64,000 nucleotides of DNA from CAVUWL01 sp963700105 (lineage in GTDB: Bacteria > Actinomycetota > Thermoleophilia > Solirubrobacterales > 70-9), in NCBI GenBank assembly GCA_963700105.1, contig CAVOWL010000002.1:1-64000 (forward strand), written 5' to 3'. Positions 54,478 through 61,448 of this stretch are shown here, in pieces (within the stretch, counting starts at the first letter, position 1; each line of letters opens with the position of its first letter). The notes beneath the pieces were generated by a model. It searched no databases, had not been told where the DNA came from, and saw only the letters and a program-made list of their open reading frames with translations. Made by a program: the position numbers and the translations under genes.

Positions 54478-55743
54478 TCAGCATGTTCGGGCGATGAGCC
54501 GACCGGCCGCCTCCACTTGCCCGTGCTCGAAGGCGGGGGTCATCCTCGCGATCTCCTCGCTGCCGATTCCGGCGGCTGCCGCCGTCAGGCGCCAGCGGAC
54601 TCGGGCACCCTCGACCGCCTTGAGGATCGTCATGGCCTCCGTTTCCTCGAGTCGGAAGTGGGGGGCGACCTGCAGGAGGTTCTGAATCGAGGCGGTTGGA
54701 TCGTCGAAGTCGATCGCGGTGGCCAGGTACCTCGGCCCGGTCACCGGATCGGGGTTGATGTCGAAGGCGGGAGAGAGCGACCAGCCGGCGCTGCTCGCCC
54801 GCAGGAAGCCGTGGTTTCGCAGGTGATCGTCGGTGTTGCTGATCAGGATCGAGAAGGCGATCCGCCGCCACAGCTCGACCAGGTCGGTCGCCGCATTCGG
54901 GGACTGGCGTTCGATTGCGTCGGCGATTTCCAGGTAGGAACCCTGGTCGCCGTCGCTTGCTTCCAGCATGGTCATCGCGCTGATGTAGCCGATCCGAACA
55001 TCGCCAGCGCGGTCGAAGCGATCGACGATCAGCACCGAGCGCCCGTCGATGCGGTGGAGAGAGAACTCCGGAACGTCGATCCCTGCCTCGGCCGCGATGG
55101 TCAGCGCCACCGACTCCCAGGCCACCACGTCCCATTCGTCTTTGGCCTCGCTCGGGAACTTCGCGATCGCGATCCGTCCGCTCGGGGCGCGGACGTGCGC
55201 CTTGGGGCGTGCGCCGCCGAGAGAGCTACCGGCATGAAGGAGGGCCTCCAGCTCGGGTTCGTCGACCTCGTCTCGTTCCAGGCGCTCGGCGACGTTCAGC
55301 AGTCGGGGCAGCTCGACCAGGTCGGGAACGCCCTCAGGCTCGACTGCCAAGTAGATGCCGCTGTCGGGGTCGCGGAAGCGAAGCGCGCCTTGGCGCAGGT
55401 CATCCCTTACTCCCAGCAGAAAATCGATCTCGCCGATGCTCCGCTCGCTACGACCCTTAGCCTCGGCCCGCCTCCGCTCGCTGCGCTGGATCAGCGGCCG
55501 GCCCCACCGGTCGGGCGCGCAGTCCGAGAAGGCTGCGAAGATCGCCTGTCCCTGGGCGGTCTGCTGGGGCCCTCCCAGGAGGGGCAGCCTCGGGTCGATC
55601 TCGTAGGCCCCTCGGCGGGCGAGGTAGCTCTCCTCGTAACTGAACGTCGCCGACTCTCGGCCACGGCTGCGGTGCGCCCAGAGCCTGCCGGCCAGGACGT
55701 CCTCGCGGGCGATCGAGACCACCACTTCGACCCCGGCGGGCAC
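54478..55743 (-). CDS. hipA: HipA-family Ser/Thr kinase toxin
   Basis: 421 residues. HipA domains in order: N-terminal couple_hipA-like part (VLAGRLWAHRSRGRESATFS), glycine-rich ATP loop GSSLGGARPKAHV, lysine strand IAIAKFPS, hinge SVLIVDRFDR, catalytic loop ILISNTDDHLRNHGFL (Asp base and Asn), and metal-binding LSPAFDINPDP. E. coli HipA phosphorylates glutamyl-tRNA synthetase and causes persistence; the target here is unknown. Starts 3 bp after hipB. All catalytic residues are present, making it one of the few intact genes in the region. It sits between tRNA-Thr and a tRNA remnant, next to IS982. A 451-codon antisense frame is a shadow. Confidence 0.9.
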   Translation of the reverse strand: MPAGVEVVVSIAREDVLAGRLWAHRSRGRESATFSYEESYLARRGAYEIDPRLPLLGGPQQTAQGQAIFAAFSDCAPDRWGRPLIQRSERRRAEAKGRSERSIGEIDFLLGVRDDLRQGALRFRDPDSGIYLAVEPEGVPDLVELPRLLNVAERLERDEVDEPELEALLHAGSSLGGARPKAHVRAPSGRIAIAKFPSEAKDEWDVVAWESVALTIAAEAGIDVPEFSLHRIDGRSVLIVDRFDRAGDVRIGYISAMTMLEASDGDQGSYLEIADAIERQSPNAATDLVELWRRIAFSILISNTDDHLRNHGFLRASSAGWSLSPAFDINPDPVTGPRYLATAIDFDDPTASIQNLLQVAPHFRLEETEAMTILKAVEGARVRWRLTAAAAGIGSEEIARMTPAFEHGQVEAAGRLIARTC

Positions 55744-55746
55744 GAC

Positions 55747-56082
55747 TCAGCCACCCATGCGCCTGGGCCGCACGCGTTTCGGCAGCTCTTCGTCGGAGCG
55801 CATCCGACCGACGTCGCTGCGATGGGGATCGAATGCCTTCGCCAGGGTGTCGAGCAGACCGAGGGCGCGTAGAACACGCAGCAGGGTCTCCAGGCCTACG
55901 CCGCCGGCGCCGCTCTCGAGGCGCGTCAGTGTGTCGCGCGAGACTCCCGCGCGATCGGCGAGCTGGGCCTGGGTCAGCCCGCGCAGCTTGCGCCAGGTGA
56001 CCAGATCGTCGGCCAGCTCCCGCATCGAGCGGGCGACCGCCGGCGGTGGAGTATTCCCAGCTGTGTCTTTATAACGCGGCAT
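55747..56082 (-). CDS. hipB: HipB-family XRE antitoxin
   Basis: 111 residues with an XRE helix-turn-helix (LVTWRKLRGLTQAQLADRAG, VSRDTLTRLESG) at ~30-70 and a C-terminal arm rich in Arg. HipB binds HipA and represses the operon. The ATG at 56080-56082 lies only a few bases from the predicted transcription start, so the mRNA would be nearly leaderless. First gene of the pair, 3 bp from hipA. The upstream palindrome at 56089-56109 is the likely operator. Confidence 0.88.
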   Translation of the reverse strand: MPRYKDTAGNTPPPAVARSMRELADDLVTWRKLRGLTQAQLADRAGVSRDTLTRLESGAGGVGLETLLRVLRALGLLDTLAKAFDPHRSDVGRMRSDEELPKRVRPRRMGG

Positions 56083-56088
56083 ATATCA

Positions 56089-56126
56089 GGCATTATCCGC
56101 TTTAATGCCCGAAAATCAAGGCATAA
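56089..56126 (-). promoter_or_regulatory. hipBA promoter with overlapping operator
   Basis: GGCATTA-TCCGCTT-TAATGCC (56089-56109) is a perfect 7-bp inverted repeat with 7-bp spacer; a third half-site GGCATAA follows at 56120-56126. On the minus strand TTGATT (56114-56119) and GATAAT (56092-56097), 16 bp apart, form a good promoter whose -10 lies inside the palindrome. Repressor binding would block RNA polymerase, as in known hip autoregulation. Confidence 0.7.
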
Positions 56127-56616
56127 TATGAGATAGCCCTACTCTTTGTGTGCATTTCTGGAGCAGGGAGCATGCTCGGGGCTGCTGATCGTCGACAACA
56201 AGCAGGGCTAGCAAGATCAGTCTAGGCCGGAACCCCAACGAGGCAAGCCTTTTCCGCTCCGAACACTCACCGAACAGCAGGGTGAGAATTCCGTCCATTG
56301 GAGTCCAAGTAATACGCCGTGTGGGGATCGAAATTTGGCTCTAGAGCCCGGTCCGGGTGGCCTGGCTTGGGCTGCCTTACCGCCTCCGGAACCATGGTAA
56401 AGAACGGGTCACGAGTTCGAGTCTCGTTCCGGGCTTCCCAAGACCACTACAAGTCAGCCTCTCTTCCGGACCGATCCATGCGCCGGCAACGCGCGTGTCT
56501 GGCTCATTTTCGGGTCTCAGCTGTAGGGCTCGCGACGATGATTGGCTTCTACTACGCGGCCTGGTTACCGCGAGAGGTGTGCACCTGACCCAGGCTCCCT
56601 TATATAGGCTCGCTGA
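56127..56616. other. intergenic between hipBA and acyl-CoA dehydrogenase
   Basis: 490 bp without a supported gene. Contains the tRNA-Thr remnant (56346-56435). TATATAG at 56601-56607 could be a -10 for the dehydrogenase, without a clear -35. Confidence 0.45.
56346..56435 (+). repeat. tRNA-Thr remnant / att-like duplication
   Basis: CCATGGTAA (56392-56400) through the CCGGGC end repeats the 3' half of tRNA-Thr at 53159-53201 with 2 mismatches; the final 31 bp are identical. Further upstream TTTGGCTCTAG (56334-56344) and GCCCGG (56346-56351) echo the tRNA's own 5' flank and acceptor strand, but the middle is unrelated. It is either the far attachment site of an island inserted at tRNA-Thr or a decayed second tRNA gene. 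Confidence 0.75.
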
Positions 56617-57759
56617 ATGGACTTTGCCGTAAGCGACGAGCAAGCGGATTTCGTTGATTCACTCCGGGACTTCTGTTCCCGCGAGTGCGGGACCCGGGAG
56701 CAGCGCGACCGACTCACCGATTCCGGCCGTGAGCACCACAGCTTCGAGATCTACAAGAAGATGGCCGAGCTTGGTTGGCTTGGCATCACGATCCCAGAAG
56801 AGTACGGGGGGTCTGGAGGGGCGATGCTGGACGCCTGCATCTTCATGGAGGAGACCGCCCGCGGACTCGCTCCAATTGGCGGTTATTCGACGACTCTGAT
56901 CGTCGCCGGCGCAACTGGGCGCTTCGGCAATGAGCAGCAAAAGAGCGAGATCCTCGGGGGAATCGCAGGGGGCGCCGTCGAGGCAATCGCGATGACAGAG
57001 CCCGAAGCGGGGTCCGATGTCGGTTCGCTCAGTACCTTCGCCGAGCGCGAAGGCGATGGATTTCTACTGAACGGGCAAAAGGTTTTCTGCTCCAACGCCC
57101 ACATCGCAGATCACGTCTTGATCGTCTGTCGCACCACTCGCGGCCTCTCAAAGCATGAGGGGCTCTCGATGATCTGGGTACCGCGCGATGCCGAGGGCAT
57201 GGAGGTGGTACCGATCGACACGATGGGTGGTCGCGAGACAAACCATCTCTACCTCACGGACTGCTTCGCGCCCTCTAGCGCCGTGTTGGGCGAGGTCGAT
57301 CAGGGCTGGACCCAGTTGATGGCGGGGCTCAATGTCGAGCGCCTCATCCTCGCGGCAACGATGCTTGGAATCGCTCAGCGCGTGTTTGACGACATTCTCG
57401 CCTACGTCAAGGAACGCGAGCAATTTGGCCGCCCGATCGGCTCGTTTCAGTCGCTCCAACACCGCCTCGCAGACATGGCCACAGAGCTCGAGGCCGCCCG
57501 CCTGATGACGCGCTGGGTTGCCAGCTTGACCGATCAGGATCCCAATCGAATGCTTCCCCGCGAGGCCTCGATGGTGAAGCTCTACGTCACCGAGCTGGCC
57601 AAGCGGGCCGCCCTTGATGGCATGCAGATGATGGGCGGCTACGGCTATTCCTGCGAGTACGACATGGAGCGATTGGTTCGCACCGCGCTCGTTTCGACCA
57701 TCTACGGGGGCACTTCTGAGATCCAACGCAACATCATCGCCAAGACGCTCGGACTCTGA
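56617..57759 (+). CDS. acyl-CoA dehydrogenase
   Basis: 380 residues, full length for the family. FAD-dependent alpha,beta-dehydrogenation of an acyl-CoA. N-terminal helical domain (DFAVSDEQADFVDSLRDFCS), the GITIPEEYGGSGGAMLDACI block, FAD/substrate motif AIAMTEPEAGSDVGSLSTFA, middle beta domain (GFLLNGQKVFCSNAHIADHV), C-terminal helices (YVKEREQFGRPIGSFQSLQH) and the terminal YGGTSEIQRNIIAKTLG with the region that binds CoA/FAD. The chain-length class cannot be told. It stands alone, divergent in function from its neighbours, and ends in a hairpin before the ribosomal cluster. Core-genome-like; no signs of transfer. Confidence 0.92.
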   Translation: MDFAVSDEQADFVDSLRDFCSRECGTREQRDRLTDSGREHHSFEIYKKMAELGWLGITIPEEYGGSGGAMLDACIFMEETARGLAPIGGYSTTLIVAGATGRFGNEQQKSEILGGIAGGAVEAIAMTEPEAGSDVGSLSTFAEREGDGFLLNGQKVFCSNAHIADHVLIVCRTTRGLSKHEGLSMIWVPRDAEGMEVVPIDTMGGRETNHLYLTDCFAPSSAVLGEVDQGWTQLMAGLNVERLILAATMLGIAQRVFDDILAYVKEREQFGRPIGSFQSLQHRLADMATELEAARLMTRWVASLTDQDPNRMLPREASMVKLYVTELAKRAALDGMQMMGGYGYSCEYDMERLVRTALVSTIYGGTSEIQRNIIAKTLGL

Positions 57760-57778
57760 GCATCCCCACGATGCTCAG
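57756..57778 (+). terminator. hairpin at end of acyl-CoA dehydrogenase gene
   Basis: CTGAGCATC (57756-57764) and GATGCTCAG (57770-57778) form a perfect 9-bp stem with a CCCAC loop, overlapping the TGA stop. No U tract follows, so termination efficiency is uncertain. Confidence 0.5.
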
Positions 57779-57858
57779 TCCCGCTATCCTTCGGCTCAGC
57801 CTCGTGCCTCGGCCCGGGGTTTTCCTTTGTAACGGCCGTCCGTACCAAATGAGGAGAC

Positions 57859-58023
57859 ATGGCTCGCGGAGATGTCCGCATCGCGGTAACGCTGGCTTGC
57901 GAGGAATGCAAGCGACGCAACTATCAAACGAACAAGTCCCGGCGCAACTCGCCGGATCGTGTCGAGCTGCGCAAGTTCTGCCGCTGGTGCGGTCACCACA
58001 CCCCGCACAAGGAGACCCGGTAG
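57859..58023 (+). CDS. rpmG: 50S ribosomal protein L33
   Basis: 54 residues, MARGDVRIAVTLACEECKRR, then NYQTNKSRRNSPDRVELRKF and CRWCGHHTPHKETR. Typical L33 length and pattern, with the zinc-ribbon pairs CEEC and CRWC retained (the Zn-binding C+ form). Start ATG follows GAGGAG (57851-57856). First gene of the secE-nusG-rplKAJL-rpoB block; 6 bp to secE. Confidence 0.95.
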   Translation: MARGDVRIAVTLACEECKRRNYQTNKSRRNSPDRVELRKFCRWCGHHTPHKETR

Positions 58024-58029
58024 CCGGCA

Positions 58030-58557
58030 ATGGCCAAGACCCGCGCACAGCGCAAGGCCGAGCGTCGCGCTCGCGAAGCGCAGGAAAAGAAGCGCTCCGA
58101 TTCCGATCCGCTGAGCCGAGAGACCCGGGCCCAGCACGATACCCAGGTCCCGGTCTCGGGCGACATCGCCGAGATCGAAGCGATGGAGGCGGGGATGGCC
58201 GCTGGCGCTCCCGAGGCCGAGCTCGAAACGCCGGACGCGCCGAAGCCCTCTCGTTCGGAGCGCCGAGCCGAGGAGAAACGCCGCAAGGAAGCCGAGAAAA
58301 AACGTCGCGGCGACCAGAAGCGCCAGGAGCGCGAGCAGCTTGCGCGCAAACAGAAACAGGTCTCCGCGGAGCGCCAGCGCGGAGGCGTGATTGGATTTTT
58401 GGTCTCCTGCTGGGCCGAGCTGAAGAAAGTCCAGTGGCCAGATCGCGAGACGCTAATTCAGGCAACCGCGGTCACCGTCATCTTCGTCGCCGTAGCGGCC
58501 GCCTATCTTGGCGTCCTCGACGAGCTCTTTGAATTCCTGATCAAGCGGATCCTGTAG
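58030..58557 (+). CDS. secE: preprotein translocase subunit SecE, extended N-terminus
   Basis: 175 residues. The C-terminal ~60 form the SecE core: amphipathic VSCWAELKKVQWPDRETLIQ with the conserved KVxWP, then one membrane helix (ATAVTVIFVAVAAAYLGVLD). It clamps SecY in the SecYEG channel. The first ~115 residues are a highly charged, Ala/Glu/Lys/Arg-rich extension (RRAEEKRRKEAEKKRRGDQK) predicted helical. Many actinobacteria have longer SecE than the ~60-residue minimal form. ATG 58030, just after rpmG. Confidence 0.95.
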   Translation: MAKTRAQRKAERRAREAQEKKRSDSDPLSRETRAQHDTQVPVSGDIAEIEAMEAGMAAGAPEAELETPDAPKPSRSERRAEEKRRKEAEKKRRGDQKRQEREQLARKQKQVSAERQRGGVIGFLVSCWAELKKVQWPDRETLIQATAVTVIFVAVAAAYLGVLDELFEFLIKRIL

Positions 58558-58586
58558 CAGCGGGCTCCCCGAACAAAGGCTTCCAG

Positions 58587-59108
58587 ATGTATCGCTGGTA
58601 CGTGATTAACACTTACTCCGGGCACGAGAACAAGGTCAAGCACAACCTTGAGCACCGGGTTCAGACGATGAGTCAAAACCGCAACGTGCGCCAGGTCGTC
58701 GTTCCTACAGAGCAGGTCTCCGAGATGAAGGAAGGCCAGAAAGTTCAGACCGAGAAACGGACGATGCCCGGCTACGTTCTGATCAACATGGAGATGACCG
58801 ACGATGCCTGGGGCCTGGTCAAGAACACCCCCGGTGTCACCGGCTTTGTCGGCTCTCGCAACAAGCCTGTTCCGCTCTCCAAACCCGAGGTCGACCGGCT
58901 CTTGCATCGAGAGACTGCGGAGCGCCCCCGCACACAGGCGCAGTTTGCAATTGGCGAATCGGTCAAAGTCATCTCCGGCCCGCTCTCAGACTTCTCGGGG
59001 GAGATCGCCGAGATCAACGAGGACGCCGCCAAACTCAAGGTGCTGGTCTCAATCTTCGGTCGCGAGACGCCGGTTGAGGTTGGCTATGACCAGGTAAAGA
59101 AGATCTAG
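58587..59108 (+). CDS. nusG: transcription termination/antitermination protein NusG
   Basis: 173 residues. NGN domain (MYRWYVINTYSGHENKVKHN; MPGYVLINMEMTDDAWGLVK) and C-terminal KOW domain (IGESVKVISGPLSDFSGEIA). It binds RNA polymerase and couples transcription to Rho or ribosomes. Standard length, without the long N-terminal extension found in many other actinobacteria. Between secE and rplK as expected. Confidence 0.96.
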   Translation: MYRWYVINTYSGHENKVKHNLEHRVQTMSQNRNVRQVVVPTEQVSEMKEGQKVQTEKRTMPGYVLINMEMTDDAWGLVKNTPGVTGFVGSRNKPVPLSKPEVDRLLHRETAERPRTQAQFAIGESVKVISGPLSDFSGEIAEINEDAAKLKVLVSIFGRETPVEVGYDQVKKI

Positions 59109-59131
59109 CCGGATATTGTCCGCAGGCGCTC

Positions 59132-59554
59132 ATGGCAAGAAAAGTCCTCACTCTGATCAAGCTGCAGATCCAGGCCAGCAACGCCAACCCGGCGCCGCCG
59201 GTTGGACCCGCGCTGGGCCAGCACGGCGTCAACATCATGGAGTTCTGCAAAGCGTTCAATGCGCAGACCCAGGCCGAAGCAGGGACGATAATCCCGGTCG
59301 AAATCACTGTCTATGAGGATCGCTCCTTCACCTTCATCACCAAGACCCCGCCGGCAGCCGTTCTGATCCGTGAGGCGATCGGCATCAAAAAGGGCTCAGG
59401 CGAGCCGCACGTAAACAAAGTGGGGACGATCTCGATGGATCAGGTTCGCCAGATCGCCGAGCGCAAGATGCCCGACCTAAACGCAAACGACCTCGACGCG
59501 GCCTCAAAGATCATCGCGGGCACGGCGCGCTCTATGGGCGTCGACGTCAAATAG
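59132..59554 (+). CDS. rplK: 50S ribosomal protein L11
   Basis: 140 residues, complete L11: MARKVLTLIKLQIQASNANP, APPVGPALGQHGVNIMEFCK with the proline-rich N-terminal domain, and the C-terminal 23S rRNA-binding domain (ARSMGVDVK end). Forms the GTPase-associated stalk base with L10/L12. 4 bp before rplA. Confidence 0.97.
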   Translation: MARKVLTLIKLQIQASNANPAPPVGPALGQHGVNIMEFCKAFNAQTQAEAGTIIPVEITVYEDRSFTFITKTPPAAVLIREAIGIKKGSGEPHVNKVGTISMDQVRQIAERKMPDLNANDLDAASKIIAGTARSMGVDVK

Positions 59555-59558
59555 ACCT

Positions 59559-60305
59559 ATGCCCCACGGCAAGCGATATCGGCAGCAGCATGAGAAGGTC
59601 CAGCGCGAGCGGCCCTACCCGCCGACCGAGGCGATTGCCCTGCTGAAGCAGACCGCCAGCGCCAAGTTCGATGAGACGGTTGAGCTGCACGTGGTGCTCG
59701 GGGTAAACGTGCGCCACGCCGAGGAGCAGCTGCGTGGAACCCTGGCTCTGCCCCACGGGCTGGGAAAAGACGTGGCGGTGGCCGTTTTCGCACAGGGTCA
59801 ACAGGCCCGCGACGCCGAAGCTGCCGGCGCGGATTTTGTCGGAGGCGATGACCTGGCCAAAAAGGTTGAGGAGGGCTGGACCGGCTTTGACGTTGCGATC
59901 GCAACCCCAGACATGATGTCTATCGTCGGCAAATTGGGACGCGTCTTGGGTCCCCAGGGCAAGATGCCAAACCCCAAGGTTGGGACCGTCACCGAGGATG
60001 TTGAGAAGGCGGTGACGGAGTCAAAGGCCGGTAAGGTCGAGTACCGAACCGACCGCCAGGCGATTGTTCATATGGCGATTGGCAAGGCCAGCTTCGAGGA
60101 GCAAAAACTACTCGACAACTATCTCGCCGTGATCGAGGAGATAGTCCGCGCCAAGCCGTCCTCCTCAAAGGGTCGCTACATCCTGTCCTCGACTTTGACG
60201 ACGACAATGGGCCCCGGTATTCGTGTGGATGCCTCAAAGACCAGCGAGCGAGACCTGGCCTCCGCGGCGAGCCCCCAGGGCGCGGCTGAGTCGGGGAATC
60301 CCTAG
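59559..60305 (+). CDS. rplA: 50S ribosomal protein L1
   Basis: 248 residues, complete L1: MPHGKRYRQQHEKVQRERPY, TPDMMSIVGKLGRVLGPQGK and MPNPKVGTVT, then the C-terminal STLTTTMGPGIRVD. L1 stalk protein and often an autogenous translational repressor of rplKA. The last ~18 residues (KTSERDLASAASPQGAAESG) are a nonconserved extension. Confidence 0.97.
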   Translation: MPHGKRYRQQHEKVQRERPYPPTEAIALLKQTASAKFDETVELHVVLGVNVRHAEEQLRGTLALPHGLGKDVAVAVFAQGQQARDAEAAGADFVGGDDLAKKVEEGWTGFDVAIATPDMMSIVGKLGRVLGPQGKMPNPKVGTVTEDVEKAVTESKAGKVEYRTDRQAIVHMAIGKASFEEQKLLDNYLAVIEEIVRAKPSSSKGRYILSSTLTTTMGPGIRVDASKTSERDLASAASPQGAAESGNP

Positions 60306-60373
60306 ACTGACGTTGCACTGACCCCAGACCACCGGCAGGGCTAGGACCCGATAAGCCCGGTGCAGGTGAGACG
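60306..60373 (+). promoter_or_regulatory. possible L10 leader
   Basis: 68-bp gap before rplJ, the place where many bacteria carry the L10-binding leader that controls rplJL translation. GC-rich with short complementary words (ACCGG / CCGGT), but I could not fold a convincing L10 motif by eye. Confidence 0.3.
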
Positions 60374-60898
60374 ATGAACCGCGAGCAAAAGGCAGCCACA
60401 ATCGAGGAGATCGCGGCCCAGATAGGGGCCTCAGAGGCGATCTTTGCGGTCGATTACCGCGGCATCACCGTTTCCCAGGCGGCCGAGCTTCGTGCCAGGT
60501 TGCGGGAGTCAGACACCAGCTTTCGAGTGGTCAAGAACCGCCTCACCAAACTTGCCGCCGAGGGGGCCGGAGAGGAGCGCCTAGACGGCCTGCTCGCGGG
60601 CCCAACCGCGTTGGCCTTCGTCCGTGGCGACACGGCGCTGGCGGCTAAGACAATCTCGACCTTTGGCCGCGAACACGACGTGCTGGGCTTTAAGGGCGGC
60701 TTCATGGAGGGCCTCAGCCTCGACGAGGAGAGATTCAAATCGATCGCGCGGCTGCCCTCTCGCGACGTCTTGAATGGACAGTTTGCCGGGGTGGTGGCGA
60801 GCCCGCTAACCGGTCTGGTACGCGGCTTGGGCGCAATGATCGGTGGTTTGGCCTCCCAGCTTCAGCAGCTTCAGACCCAGAAGGAGAAAGAGGAGTAA
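60374..60898 (+). CDS. rplJ: 50S ribosomal protein L10
   Basis: 174 residues, L10/P0 family: MNREQKAATIEEIAAQIGAS, FRVVKNRLTKLAAEGAGEER (rRNA contact) and LLAGPTALAFVRGDTALAAK. The C-terminal helix (GLASQLQQLQTQKEKEE) binds L7/L12 dimers. Its stop touches the rplL start directly. Confidence 0.96.
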   Translation: MNREQKAATIEEIAAQIGASEAIFAVDYRGITVSQAAELRARLRESDTSFRVVKNRLTKLAAEGAGEERLDGLLAGPTALAFVRGDTALAAKTISTFGREHDVLGFKGGFMEGLSLDEERFKSIARLPSRDVLNGQFAGVVASPLTGLVRGLGAMIGGLASQLQQLQTQKEKEE

Positions 60899-61294
60899 AT
60901 GGCAACAAAAGTTTCGAAAGAGGATTGGATCGAGGAGCTCAAAGGCATTTCGGTGCTCGAGCTCTCCGAGCGGATCAAAGCTCTCGAGGAGGAGTTCGGG
61001 GTCTCCGCGACGGCGGTTGCTGCCGCAGCCCCTCCCGCGGCAGGAGCCGCTTCGGGTGAGGCCGGCGCCGAGGAGGAAGAGGCTTCCACCGTCGACGTCG
61101 TGCTGACCGAGATTGGCGGCCAGAAAGTGCCGGTAATCAAGGTGGTGCGAGCGGCAACTGGACTCGGCCTCAAAGAGGCGAAGGCGATTGTCGATGAGGC
61201 CCCGAAAGCGATCAGGGAGGGGATCGATCGCGAGGAGGCCGACAAACTGAAAGCCGAGCTTGAGGAGGCTGGCGCCACCGTTGAGCTAAAGTAG
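60899..61294 (+). CDS. rplL: 50S ribosomal protein L7/L12
   Basis: 131 residues. N-terminal dimerisation helices (WIEELKGISVLELSERIKAL), Ala/Glu/Pro-rich hinge (AAAAPPAAGAASGEAGAEEE) and the C-terminal factor-binding domain (VIKVVRAATGLGLKEAKAIV, DEAPKAIREG). Multi-copy stalk protein recruiting translational GTPases. Immediately follows rplJ. Confidence 0.97.
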   Translation: MATKVSKEDWIEELKGISVLELSERIKALEEEFGVSATAVAAAAPPAAGAASGEAGAEEEEASTVDVVLTEIGGQKVPVIKVVRAATGLGLKEAKAIVDEAPKAIREGIDREEADKLKAELEEAGATVELK

Positions 61295-61334
61295 CTCTGG
61301 TTGTTGCGCTTTTATCCGGCTCTGGGAGCCAAGC

Positions 61335-61363
61335 TTGCAGTCGGGTGCGCCCGTGTGTTATTT
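61335..61363 (+). promoter_or_regulatory. weak promoter candidate before rpoB
   Basis: TTGCAG (61335-61340), 17-bp spacer, TTATTT (61358-61363) in the 154-bp rplL-rpoB gap. This gap commonly holds an attenuator or an rpoBC promoter. A small GGCTC-TGG-GAGCC hairpin lies just upstream. Weak match only. Confidence 0.35.
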
Positions 61364-61448
61364 TTTGCGGTCGCGCGCCGTTGAGCCCCCTTGCCCATAT
61401 CTGCGCAGCTCTATCTACGTCCCTCTGACCGCCTGAGGAGTCGCCGAC

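Noticed and set aside
54517..55872. A 451-codon plus-strand frame across hipA and hipB
   Set aside because: Antisense shadow of an intact kinase gene with all catalytic motifs; no domain or start signal.
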